The position numbers and the translations under genes are program-made. A DNA stretch of 64,000 nucleotides from Mansonella perstans. Taxonomy: Eukaryota; Nematoda; Chromadorea; Rhabditida; Onchocercidae. The stretch covers positions 558,001 through 622,000 of the forward strand of contig JBAMDO010000573.1 in assembly GCA_037074765.1 (NCBI GenBank), in the 5' to 3' direction. Below the pieces are notes generated by a model that saw only the letters and a list, made by a program, of their open reading frames with translations, was not told the DNA's origin and searched no databases. Positions within the stretch are counted from its first letter, which is position 1. Each line of letters opens with the position of its first letter. This document shows, in pieces, positions 35,223-47,380 of the stretch.

Positions 35223-38200
35223 TTATGATATCGTTCTTGCTTCCTGTAATTTTGGTGTCGGTGGTATTTCTGTTGGTATCTGAAATGTTGAAGTATTTCT
35301 GTAGCAGAACAAAATTAACAAATTTGATGCATGTAAAAGTTAGAACAAAATTCTCAAAACTCTGAAACAAAATGAAGTGATCACGACAACTGATTTTAAT
35401 GGAATTAATATCACACAGAAAATCCATTAAGACCTAAATTAAAAACCTACTCTGTGTCCAAAGTGTCTTACTGATAACTGTTCCCTATCGAGCCACACAA
35501 TCTTCTGTTTGTGTTGATTTATCATTTCACGTGTACAACGATCAATCATGTCGGCCGTAAGTACGCCATCTTCAGAAGCATATGCTGCTGCCTAAGGCTT
35601 TAAATGCTATAACTAGATAAAATAATTTCATCTTGAAATCCCAAATATGAAAAATACCAATATCCATCTCCAAAATAAACGTTTTAAGATAAACATTTCC
35701 GCAAGCTTCCATGTTACGGCACATCATATGCCATTTATAATAACTATATATATATATATTTTTATTTTCGAATTTAGAACCTGCCAGCCGATGACAAGCT
35801 TGGACAGCTGCCGACCGCTCATCCCATCAGTCTTTTGTGCAATATCGGCGCATTTTTTAATCCAATCAAAATCTGCTAATTTCAAGCGTGCTTTCCTGGA
35901 ACCTGAGGTAGCTGGTGCAGCAATGTACTTATCGAAATACTGCAAAATGATACGTTCACGTTCCGCAGGACCTGAAATTTCCTATCATTATTGGAAAAGA
36001 AACTGCATGCTTTATTTTACGACTGTTTCATTGTTACATGTGAAATTCTGCACCATATCTACTACTTAAATAATATCAATATTTATCCCATTCTTGCGCA
36101 TTGATAGAATATTTCATGATTTGTTCACAAACAACAAAAGTTCTATCTGAACAGCAGCTATATATCAATTTTGAAATATTTTAAATGATTGTCGAAAAAT
36201 CTCTTTAATTCATAAAATTAAAGTTTGTGAATCATTAAATTAAGAGCACTGATACAAATATTTTTTGTGATGATGATGATATAGATGCCGAAACGAAGGA
36301 AGCAGTAAATTATTTCCGAAGTAAGATGAAAACCATGAATTCAAGCTTATGCACTTAATATTCTTGTATTCTTTGCTAAAACATGATAAAAATAAGGTCC
36401 TTAACATACCGGGTAACTTGAATTCAACTAAATCATCCAATCGATCATTCACTGCCCAGTCAAATTGCTCCGGTTGATTTGAAGCAACGACCAACATGAA
36501 TCTTGAGAATTGATGAATTTTAATGAACAAAAACTAGTGAAAATAAACAAAACAAATTTACAAAATGTAATTCAGCTCCAGCAATGAAAATCTCAACAAT
36601 TTGTAACAAAATCAAATTAAAAAAATCGTAAATCCGATAAAAGAGTAAACTTACTTTCTAGATTGTTCACCGGTTCTAAACAAAAACGCATTTAATGTAG
36701 CGCGCATACTCTCACTTATCTGTTCCGTTGCTCTCTTACGTAAAAAGGCATCAGCTTCATCGATAAAGAGCACCAAACTAGAAATAAGAAAAGCGAGACA
36801 TATGAACACAATTGAAATAAATTCAAACTATCAAGCAATCCACTTAGTACAGAAACAACGTGTTTAGAATATTTTCCTTTTTCGTCTTTAATTCAAAAAT
36901 TTCTAATCAATAACTTCATCTTATGAAAAGTGGTTATAAAATAGTATTTTGAGGCATATTAAAAAAGCTTACCCCTTCTTTGTGTGTTCAGCCCAATCAA
37001 AAACCTTGTGCATCGCAGAAACGCCATCATGCCCCAAAGGTGCCACATCACCACCAGTCATGACAGCATAATCCAAACCCGAGTGACGAGCTAAACTCTA
37101 GAACAATTTAAAATCATGAATGCATCTACTAATCCTACCATTTATTGCAATATAACCATAGTATAAGCTTGAAACAGCAGAAAAGTTTAAAAGTTTAGAA
37201 GATCGATCGTGCTACTATCATACGAGCAATGTCTTACTTTGATTCCTTATCTTTATAGAATTTGGTAAGCAAACAAAAATCAAATTTATTTATCTGCTAA
37301 TATAATCAGCAAAATGTTCAGTACAAAACGGCCCAAATGAAATGTTTATACGCGTGTGGTGAAGTAATGCTTGCACTTCCAATTTCACTTATATCAAAGC
37401 TTACCTTCGCGAAAAGAGTTTTACCCGTACCAGGTGGACCATAAAATAATATGTTCCGGAAAAGTCCGTGATTCCGCTTTGTGTTTCTTGTAGTTATCGC
37501 GATATCTCGCAAATGTGCTTCTAGCTCCGGCTGGAAAAGTTTCTTCTCACTATTGCAAATAATATCCAGTATGAAAATTAGAAAATTAAAAATTATTTTA
37601 TAAGGAAGTACTTACACTTAGAATAATTCCTTTCAAAGGATCATCTAGTGGGCGAAAAGCAATTCTAAATGTCTTGATAGGGTGTTTAATCAGTTCTGAG
37701 AATGTTATACGTGAAGTATCTCGAACCAAACTCGGTTTTCCCCACCGCGATTCGACCTGACGGGCCACAACTGCTGTGCCTCGCTTAGCACCGTACACAC
37801 CAACAGCAAGTGCAGTCAAACCACCGACCTGCATAAAATCAGACAAAAATTCATTAGCAATGGAAAGCAAAAAAACTGTTCATGAGTGAGGCAATCGAAT
37901 GCACCTTCAGCATAAATTGACGTTTGATTTGTTCCGTTTGATTTGTTACTGATACATCAGATTTCATTATAACATTTAATCTTTGATATTATAAAACCAG
38001 CATTAAATTTAAATAATACTAACAGCTGAGACGATTTTTTTCGGGTCGTTAAAAAATTCCTGCAATCCCGCTCCTATAACAGTTCCACTGGTTCTGCAAA
38101 ATTTCAGTAGTAAACTAACATGATTTTTCCATCTATTTGTGTTGGTCGATTTCTCAGTGAGATATTCTAAATATGTTAAAGAAACAAGAAAAAACTTCAT

Positions 38201-39957
38201 TGTTCTACAGTGAACTGCAAAGCTGCATAGAATCCGGTTATTCAAACTATTTTATATTCATTAATGCCGCTACTGAGTTCAAGATTTAGCACTAGAAGTA
38301 GTGAAAGAATATGCCACTTTTACTATCATAATAAACTATGAATACCACCACTAGTAACTAGAAAGAAAAAATTTCAATTAAAGAATAAAATACCGACTTA
38401 ATTTTCTCAATCGTTGTTTTTCTTCGCTCTTCTTCGGATGCACGTAACTGTTCTAGATTAATATCACGATTTTCGCGGGCAGCTTTAGCTTTCGCACGAG
38501 TTTCAGCTTCAACCTTTTCCAGATCATATTTATGTTTCAAAGCCAATTCGTGTTCAACAGTTGCTGAAACAGTTGCTGTATGCACGATAACATTTCTTAT
38601 ATTTTTTTACAGAGCCTACTTGCTAAAAACTCGTAAATCCACTCTAAAAATATTCATACTTGGTTAAATTCTCCATCTGAACAACCGATGATACGTCGGT
38701 TTGCCAGTCAAAGTGATGTGGTAAACGATTTCGTAACTACCTAATCCAACAAGCACTGTTAAATAATAAAGCAGTACGAAATCACATATCAACAGAGGCA
38801 AAATCTGGTGAAACTTCCACAGACTGACATTTAAGACTAACGTTTAACAGAATCGATTATAAATACAAGTTTGCAAATACTACATAATCCGAATAAATTA
38901 GAACTGAATGTGACAAATGTTACCCTTCCTCATGGCCTCCTGCCTTCGCACACTTTCTTCTTGTTTTTTCAAGCTTTCAGCTTGCATACGCGCTTTTACC
39001 GCTAGTTCCTCCTCTTGACGTTTGCGTGCCAACTGATCTTGATGTTCTGCTCTCTAAAGTTTCCTTTCCGAAACACACTATAGTCAAATTGCACCAACAT
39101 TTCAAAGCTTAAAAAAAATAAGTTACATTTCAAACCACTAGTTACTTACTGCACGTGCATGCTTTGTTTCTTCGAGTAAAGTTTTACGTCTTTCTTCTTC
39201 CGCAACACGTATATGTTCTGACCGAAGTGCTTCCATCCGTGCTTCTGCTTGCTGGAATATGTGAAAAATGAGTAAAATGATTAGGGAACAGAACTGTTCA
39301 GAAGATGTTCAAGTAAGTAAAGCTTGTCGTACTTCTTTAGCGCGTGAAATTGGCTGATCAGAGATAATATCAGCTATATCGCCTATGAAATTCTAGCTGA
39401 AGTTCTCTGAGCCTCTCAAATTATTATTTCTTGAAGATACCTTAGCAGCCGCCTCAAATTCTTTCTGCTTTGTAAATTCCTGTAATCGTGCCATTTCAAA
39501 TGCCTCTTTGGCATTTCGAGACGTTTCTAGCTGCCGCGCAGCAACAGCCGCACGTTCCAGCGCTGAAGAATCAAACGAATATCCTTTCTGCGTCTGTTTT
39601 TGTGCGCTACTTCCTTTCGATGCATTATCGTTGGAAGGCATTTCTAAAAACGTTCACTTTTGTGAGTTTTATATATATATAAATTAATGGATGACTTCCG
39701 AGACATATGAAACTATGGAAGACAAAGTGAAGCTAAATACTACATGGCATGGTGGATTTATATGTTGATTGTCTTCGCGGTGCTTAACAAAAACAAATGA
39801 AATTAATTACATAAGCGAAAGTCGTAATCATCAGTAAAGTTAACTGTATCAAACACTGCAGCTTACCAGATATCAAATCAGCAGTTGGTGTTCGTAAAAC
39901 ATCTTTCGAAGACCCCTCTTGTGAGCCTAATCCAAGTATATCAAAGAAACTAGGCAT
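35223..39957 (-). CDS. atad-3: ATAD3 mitochondrial AAA+ ATPase
   Basis: Fourteen minus-strand exons: 39867-39957, 39441-39643, 39150-39251, 38924-39053, 38398-38563, 38024-38093, 37616-37828, 37405-37530, 36973-37097, 36655-36777, 36410-36501, 35781-35971, 35472-35591 and 35223-35279 (TAA), about 602 residues. The N-terminal half is a coiled coil ([25 protein letters not shown]). A membrane segment lies near [15 protein letters not shown]. The AAA+ core has Walker A GPPGTGKT (356-363), Walker [12 protein letters not shown] (D415/E416) and the sensor region [19 protein letters not shown]3 spans the inner mitochondrial membrane, and helps organise nucleoids, cristae and lipid transfer. The last exon is chosen by phase and a TTTCAG acceptor; reading through from 35472 would instead stop after 11 codons. 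An SL-type acceptor lies just upstream of the ATG. Confidence 0.95.
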
Positions 39958-39966
39958 GCTACACCT
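39958..39966 (-). promoter_or_regulatory. Probable trans-splice acceptor of ATAD3
   Basis: TTTCAG ends 7 nt upstream of the first ATG on the minus strand. No obvious 5' exon lies upstream, so a spliced-leader site is the simplest reading. A cis-spliced leader exon is not excluded. Confidence 0.5.
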
Positions 39967-40598
39967 GAAATGGAATATTAATTGCATCACAATATGCTAA
40001 TATCAAGACATCACTATGCTAAAATCCAAAATAATGATATAGCAAGAATTTTTCCCCATTAACTTGTAGCTGGGAGATTAATATATCTAAAAAATAAAAA
40101 TGCGAACCTAAGGAAAAAAAATCCATAATAGTAATGTGGCAAACAATTTTTTAACTATCTAATTCAACAAACACTGCTAAATAATAAATCAGTATGAAAT
40201 CATATATCAAGAAAACAGCGGCAAAATTTGGTGAAACTTCCGCAAGATGTCGTTTAGACAGAAAGGCTAGTGAAGAAATTAATTTTATCATGGTTCGATA
40301 AAAAAAAGTGTAATAATACAAAGAGGATAATAAAATTTAGCTCATTTCTTAAAATACATTCAAAAAAAACAAGCAACATCATGTCGTATTCATCAATCTC
40401 AATTGCAAAATGGTTGATCCAATTTTTTCACATAATCCTTTCAGTCTAACATCATCTTCTCTTCTCTCACCTTTTATCAATCTATTAAAAAATGAACATC
40501 ACTCTAATATTGAGATCTTTCCTATATAATAAAAATATAAGACTTATTATTACATACAAGCATAGAATCAGAAATCGCAATATGCTTCATAATTACAA

Positions 40599-40990
40599 CT
40601 ATGTAGCAATATTCTGTATTACAGCCAACAGGAAATCTTTGTCAGGTGCGATCATTATTTCATGTTTTCTCGTCCGTAACCTCAGAAACGTAAGATCATT
40701 TGAGCCATCCAATTCATGAATAACACTCTTTGATTTATCGCATAATTGATGTAGCAATATGCAATGTTGTTGCGTAGCTTCATCATCCAATGTTGACCGA
40801 ATTGCTCGACCTATAATAAGAAGGTGAAAGTTGAAGTTACGTGATAAAAATTTAACGAATTAACGAATTAACGGAATAACGAATAATGTGAAAAAAACAG
40901 ATAAATTATACCGGATGAATCCATAATGATAACTCCAGCAACGTTTTTTTGATTCTGAATTCTCTTCAGAGTTTCCTCTACATCTGCCAT
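40599..40990 (-). CDS. DYNLRB: Dynein light chain roadblock-type
   Basis: Two exons, 40912-40990 (ATG) and 40599-40810 (TAG), give 96 residues, the standard length. The first exon reads MADVEETLKRIQNQKNVAG and VIIMDSS, and the second SNDLTFLRLRTRKHEIMIAP followed by DKDFLLAVIQN. These are the roadblock/LC7 signatures. The protein dimerises and binds the dynein intermediate chain, linking motor and cargo. A TTACAG acceptor ends 11 nt upstream of the ATG, consistent with trans-splicing. ATAD3 starts 640 bp downstream on the same strand, so joint transcription is possible but the gap is long for a nematode operon. A 19-bp minisatellite begins about 95 bp upstream of the start codon. Confidence 0.96.
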
Positions 40991-41083
40991 TGTTTGAGTA
41001 GCTGTAAGTCAAAAGCATTTTTAGCAAATTCGATATAATAAAGCAACTAAATCGAAAGAGAATGCGATAAACATTACTTGTGT

Positions 41084-41318
41084 GCACGCAATTCACATAA
41101 ATGCACGCAATTCACATGAGTGCACGCAATTCACATGAGTGCACGCGATTCACATAAATGCACGCAATTCACATGAGCGCACGCAATTCACATGAGTGCA
41201 CGCAATTCACATGAGTGCACGCGATTCACATAAATGCACGCAATTCACATGAGCGCACGCAATTCACATGAGTGCACGCAATTCACATGAGTGCACGCAA
41301 TTCGCATAAGTGCATGCA
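41084..41318. repeat. 19-bp minisatellite (about 12 copies)
   Basis: The unit TGCACGCAATTCACATGAG is repeated in tandem with patterned variants (CGATT for AATT, ATAAA for ATGAG, CGCAC for TGCAC). The variant order recurs every four units, so a 76-bp higher-order repeat is present. It lies just upstream of the roadblock gene. Confidence 0.95.
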
Positions 41319-41319
41319 T

Positions 41320-43179
41320 GTAAATTATTATTTTAGATGAAGCAAATCCTTTGAAGATTTCAATCCTTTCTTTCATTTAAGCCTCAACAGAATTGACAAT
41401 TTCAATCAAATAATCCCAATACATCCACAAAACCTTCAATCATATACAATAACTACGTGAGATCCTATATCGTCTTCCGCCTTATCTCTTTCCTTGTTGC
41501 ATGCAACTAGCTATGAAATAGGATACCATGAATAGATCGAATTTGGCGGTATTATTTAATTCTGTCTATAAAAGGGTGAATCGATGATTCGGATGGATAA
41601 GAAATGGGAAAAATTTTAAGTTCTGTGATGATACAGGATGTCAATTATTATTTCATTTCCGTATCGATTCGTGTCAATTCATTATTCGGTTCATTGCTTG
41701 ACTTTTGAGAGAGACACCTTACGCAGTAACTTTTCACATTTCACGCTAAAGAAGCATTTCACGTATTAACGTATTCATCATCACATAGTCTTTTTTATTT
41801 GCATGTTTTTCCAATTTTGAAATTTAACATCAATCTATTCAAAATTATGGTCAAATTCGAAAAGTTCAGAGTAGATTCAGAAGAGAAAAAGAGTTGATTG
41901 AAAAGTATTTAATTAAATTTTGAAGTTTTAAAAAACTTATTTCAGCACTTACGAAAATCCATTTTAGCAGAAAGTTCTGGAATTGTATAATGGAAGCTTT
42001 CACACTGCTTACACTTTTTTTTATTTCTTCCGATACTCAAAATCCCATTGCAGCAATGCTGTTTAATTATCCTCTTCAGGACTAAAGATGCCCACATATT
42101 CATCTTGTCAAATATGTTTGGCTTTTTTTTTTTTCTTTTTTTTTTTTTTTACAATAAGCAGTTGTTACGATGGTTGTGTTGTTTATGTTCGAAGATAGTA
42201 GCAAGAACAAAGTGAAATTAATACAGTAAGCCAGAATAGGAGAGGAAAGGATAAGGTTAGATATTTTCGAGGATTCTTTCAAATTTACAATGATATTTGA
42301 ATTTTACATTTTCTAATTTAAGAAACAAAAAAGCATTGTATAGCAAAATTTTTAAGGAAATCAATTTTGCAAAATTTCAACTCCAACCGTCTGAATTTGG
42401 AAGAAAGGAACGCTAATCGATATGTGAGAGAGAGAGAGAGATAAAAAGATCGGACTTAAACGCAAGTTTTAAATTCTCCAATAATAGAATAGACAAACTT
42501 TTTCTTTTCTTATAAAGCTCAGTTAAAAAAGATAAAAGACAAGATTGATATATTTTAAAGTTCTCCGAAAAATTTCACTTACGTTTAAGCTACTATGTAA
42601 TAATAGTTCATGTTGTAAAATCATTTTTTTTTTTTTTTTTTTTTTTTTGTTAAATATTTTTGCTAGGCTAGGAGATATAGTCGAGGGAGATTTTCTTAAT
42701 TTTTTCATTTCCCTTTTTCAAAATATTTTTTTGAAATATATATTTGAGAAATGTCACATATTGCCACTATTTGTCTGTTTTATATTGTCTTTAAATTTCA
42801 TTCTATCTTTAAAAAGCTTTTGAAGAAAAAAAAAAATTTCCAACTATACAATATTTTCTCACCGATTTCAGAGTTTTTTGATGCGTTAACTGAAAACTGT
42901 TTTATAATGCTTTTTCATAAATTAATCTCTACTTTATTGCTTTGTTGTATTTCCTGTATTATGTTATGTCCATTCATCCACTTTACAACTTCGTTCTCCA
43001 AAAATCTGAAGCATATCTCGTCATGGGTTGACTTCGCAAACAAAAATTTAAAACATTTCATCCACATTTGACACAGACTCACTTGTGACTAAAATCAGTA
43101 TGGAGAAGCAAGTATTGTTGTATATAACATAGCTGAAAATCTGCCTAGGTGATTTTTCTGCGATATCTTCTCTCCTAGG
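41320..43179. other. Intergenic, homopolymer-rich
   Basis: Long poly-T tracts occur at about 42121-42150 and 42624-42648, and a (GA)n run at 42426-42440. Open frames across these tracts are low-complexity. No gene is supported. Confidence 0.55.
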
Positions 43180-44330
43180 CATTGATTTTACGAATAATTT
43201 CAAAGGAAACAGCAGCAGCATTATGAATTCTTTAGACTATTTATGGTAGACAGGGCAATCTTGGGAAGACAATGATCCTCCATCCTGGATACATGCCCTG
43301 CCCAACGCAACAGTGTCCTCAGCATCATGGCTTCAAAGTTGATAGCAACCTATTGAAGAACTGTCTCTCATTTGTTACATGATCAGTACAGTAGATGTTG
43401 AGGATTGAGAAGAGGCAGTGCTGATGAAAACGTTCAAGGAGATCAGATAATAGCGATATATGATCCAAAATTCAAATTCATACAAAAGAACAGTCATACA
43501 AAACAAATAAACAGCGATTTTGATATTGTTCTTTTGATATTTATTATACCAAACCCTTTTAAGGAGCTTTCCGAAGGTCCTGAATGCTTTAGCTACTTTC
43601 TTGTCGATCATAACATCAGAAGAGATGATACTGCCAAGCTTTAAGCTCTGAATCCTCTATGATGATGTGTGAAAGATGATATTCAGCTTGTGGTACTGCT
43701 TGCTGATGAAGTTCTGTCTTCTTTATCCTGACTTCCAGTCCAAAGAGCTCAGCGCCTTCCACAAAAATGTCAAAGAGCTCAGCGGCTTCCACAAAAATGT
43801 TATGCGTTGCAGAACCGCTTCAGTGTGATCAACAAGATCAGTGCTATCGGCATATAGCAACTCGCGGGCAAGGTGATTTAGGATCTTGGTATGCGCCCTC
43901 AGTTTTAGGTTCAATAAATTGTCGTCAGTACGTTAGTGGATATAAATACCGTTTTCTTTGTCAAGGTCTGCTGTGACTATGACTCTTCGTAGCATCTTAC
44001 TGAAGAAAATGGTGAGGAGAATGGAAGGACACAACCTTGCTTGGTACAAGGACACAGTCTTGTTTCACACCTTTATTATTGAGAAAGGTTTAGGAAGTGC
44101 ATCGGCATATCGAAAACTTATTTGCGCTGGTTTTCATGTAACAAGATGATCGTTTTAAGGAATTTAGGAAAACATTCTAATCGTTCCAGGTTTCAAGATG
44201 TCAAAAGCCTTGATGAGGTCAACGAAGATTACATAAAATTTTCTGTTTTTTCTCTACACTTCTTTTGTAATTATTTGAGAACAAATATCGCGTCGGATGT
44301 ACTCCTGTTAGTTCTGAAGCCACATTAACT
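43180..44330 (-). mobile_element. Decayed non-LTR (LINE) retrotransposon fragment
   Basis: Minus-strand frames, broken by shifts and stops, show the order of a LINE reverse transcriptase. TKQGCVLPFSSPFSSVRCY lies near 44030. ARELLYADSTDLVDHTEAVL lies near 43830, the catalytic YADD box, here YADS. The C-terminal region GSIISSDVMIDKKVAKAFRT and FGKLLKRVWYNKY lies near 43560-43630, and LLRWAGH-like remains lie near 43280-43320. This is the RTE/Jockey-like C-terminal pattern. It is a 5'-truncated, inactive copy; a 30-bp unit is duplicated in tandem inside it. Confidence 0.8.
43741..43800. repeat. 30-bp tandem duplication inside the LINE remnant
   Basis: Two head-to-tail 30-bp copies starting CAAAGAGCTCAGCG, with one mismatch. 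It adds ten codons in frame to the reverse-transcriptase relic, so it arose within this copy or its recent parent. Confidence 0.9.
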
Positions 44331-46158
44331 TTCAGCTAAAAAAAACCTTGGGTAGTAGCAGGAATGAAGCTGTTTAATCTGGCGATTTTTTCGGCGATGG
44401 AGAACAGAGTTATACTTCGGTAGCTTGAGCAATTGGACTTGTCCCTTTTTTTCTTACAAAACCGGATGATAATTGCATCGATAATTCATATTTTTCCCAA
44501 ATATGTAAAAGTTAGTGAAATTTGGCATGGAACATATGGCCTTTATGCTTCCAAACTTCGGGTGGACTGTTATCAACTCCATCTCTCTTGCTAGTTTTTA
44601 TCTGCTTAATAGCCTTAAGAGTCTCCTGTAGCATAGGAGCTAAGTTCTGTTTTTTGGAATTTTTTGAGTAAAGTGACGCAAGTCAATGTAAAACTTGTCT
44701 TTATATAAAGGATATTTACAACTTATAGATAGCCACAAACAGACTTTATTGTATTTTCGACCTGTTATTTTACCTTTCTGTGTATTCATGTCTGTCTTGG
44801 TCATCAAACAAGCAGATTCTTCTAGAAACTCATAAAGTCAACCAATATATCACTTCGTTATATTCGATTCATGTTCGACTATATATCATAGTTTTTTCTA
44901 GTTTGCTTACTTTTCCTTAAAACATAGTTTACTTAGCTTGTCATTCTCAAAAAGAAAAGATTTCTAGTGCGGATTTGGCGGATATGCTTGGCTGGAGACT
45001 TTATGATGTTGTTACAATGATTTCCATTTGTTGTTGATCTAATTTATTAAAAAATAACATCGACTTGTAAATCTAAAAATAGTTTGAGTTTAGCCGTTTC
45101 TGGTTGAAATTATCCAGGATGCATTATTTTACAGGAGAAGTGTTCGGCAGTGAAAGATCGGTATGTTTTGATATTTTGATGATAGTGCAGACATAAAGTT
45201 CTAAAATAGCACATCTTTGATCAGTAATCGACCTGAACCCAGAACAATCTTCCTTCTTTCTTTATCTTTTTATTCATTATTTGATCGATGTTCACATAAT
45301 CACTCTTTGCCTTGCGTTTATCACTTTTTTTTCCATTTCAGGTTACACTGTTCCCGAGAATCAAAGTTCCCGAAAATCCGAACTATTAATAAATGTTGGA
45401 TAATTAACTGCTGCTGTGTAGCGTTTAAAATTTTAAATTCTGCATCAGATTTGATAATGTTTAGTTGAGAATAACGAATAATTCGTATCGAAATGTTGCT
45501 GACATTTACGACACTATTTTATTTCATTTATTTTACTAACAGTATTTCAAGCAAGAAAGATAAATTCTTTTTTATTCATTACCACGAATTTTTTTCCAGC
45601 CTTCATAACCACTGGCTATCAAAAAATATCCATTTCATGTAAGCGATCTAAGTTCTCGCAAACGCAATTGAAATATTTCACGTATTTTTTGTTTATTTTT
45701 TCCGTTTTGTTATCATGTAAAGTACAAAAGAATTTTTGTTATGAGTGTTCAGCTGAAGAACATTGAAGATGGGGCCAGTAGGATATGAATCGAATGGTAA
45801 AGTTTTGCATGATTAATCTTGAAATCACGGAATCACCTAATGAGCAAATAATTCTCACGGAAGGAAATGTCTTTCAATTTTAGAACAACAATAGAGATTA
45901 AAAAATATTCACATCTGCAATGTTTAAATTCGAAAATAATTGCTAATTGCGAATAACCTTTACCTATTTTTTTTGTTCAAAATATTGAAAAGCATAGAGT
46001 ATCGTTATCTTTTTCAATTTTTTTTTTTTTTTTTTTTTTTTAACATTAACTCTTTAAAGAATTTTGTCTCGATAACAAATACCTTGTTCGTTTTCTCAAT
46101 AAAGATAGATATTATTGAGAAATTATCAATCACAGCAGTTATCCATATATGAAATAGG
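44331..46158. other. Intergenic, no gene seen
   Basis: AT-rich with a poly-T run at 46018-46040. A short ATG-led stretch at about 45769 is followed by a donor-like GGTAAAG, but I could not link it to any exon. Confidence 0.5.
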
Positions 46159-46480
46159 TTAATCATAATATGAGATGTTAATTGGCTTGATTAATATAAT
46201 ATGAGATGTTAATTGGCTTGATTAATCATAATATGAGATGTTAATTGGCTTGATTAATCATAATATGAGATGTTAATTGGCTTGATTAATCATAATATGA
46301 GATGTTAATTGGCTTGATTACTCATAATATGAGATGTTAATTGGCTTGATTATCATAATATGAGATGTTAATTGGCTTGATTAATCATAATATGAGATGT
46401 TAATTGGCTTGATTAATCATAATATGAGATGTTAATTGGCTTGATTAATCATAATATGAGATGTTAATTGGCTTGATTAA
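46159..46480. repeat. 32-bp minisatellite (10 copies)
   Basis: Ten tandem copies of a 32-bp AT-rich unit containing GAGATGTTAATTGGCTTGAT and a TTAATCATAA part. Most copies are identical; two or three carry single-base deletions or changes. It lies in the gene-poor region upstream of the galectin gene. Confidence 0.95.
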
Positions 46481-47192
46481 ATTAGCCAATCCCAAATTAG
46501 TACATTATTAGTGCATTCTTTATTATGAAGTATAACGAACAAAATTTTCTCCCTATATTATCATCACACAAACATGAAATAATTTCAATATAATTTAGTT
46601 CTAGTGCAGGTCAAAAGTGCCAATAACCATATCCATTCCCCATGAATTTAATGAACCACTGCTACTCTCACTTTTCATGAATCACTTCATCATCTCTTCC
46701 TTCTCCTTTCCACTACTTTCATCCCAATCTCTCACAAAACAACAACAGTTATAGCAGTCATAGCAAATATCGGTGATTGTAGGAGGCTGCAACTCCGACA
46801 CCCTTGCAAAACTACTACCACTGTCAGTCAGTCAGTCAATGCCTCATCGTTCAACAGCAACATAACATACCGATCGATGTTGTGCAGTGCAGTGGTGGGG
46901 ACACACCATTCATTTTGGATTCGTTCCGTCAAAGGGATTAGCTTGGCAATCTTAGTGCTTTTCTTTATTTCATTGGCTATAAGCCCATTTTATAGATTTA
47001 AAGTTAAATAAATTTAATGATTTCCTTTCTTTTGTTGTCAATTGATGAAAATATCATTTCAAATTTTTACAACAATTTATTTAATAGAAAAAATAAGAAT
47101 TCTTTGATATTTACTGTTACAGTGCTTTACATTTTTACAGGATAACTTATTCCTTTAGCTTATTACTTCAGTTAATCTGATAGTATTAACAT

Positions 47193-47380
47193 ATTTTATA
47201 GTGTAATAATGTAATATAATATCAGTTAGCATTGAAATAGATTGAAAACAGCTGTTGAAAGAATAGAATGAGCCTAATACAGTATTCCATTAGCATACTT
47301 CTCTTTGCATTCTTTACAGTGTAGTAATGTAATGTAATATCATTTAGTATTGGAATAGATTGAAAACAGCTGCTGTTGAT
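47193..47380. repeat. Imperfect direct repeat pair (about 66 bp)
   Basis: 47193-47258 and 47312-47380 share an order of short blocks, including GTAATGTAAT-like sequence and ATAGATTGAAAACAGCTG, with several substitutions and a short insertion. Confidence 0.75.

Noticed and set aside
39333..39382. Exon-like stretch with AG and GT borders between ATAD3 exons
   Set aside because: Its 50 nt would break phase, and the flanking exons already join colinearly with the family.
41084..41318. CRISPR-like array
   Set aside because: The units abut directly with no unique spacers and lie in a eukaryotic genome; this is a minisatellite.
42523..42823. Opposing open frames across a poly-T tract
   Set aside because: Low-complexity frames created by the homopolymer; no conserved content.
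45769..45799. Possible short first exon (ATG ... GGTAAAG)
   Set aside because: No downstream exon in phase could be identified, and such short patterns are expected by chance.
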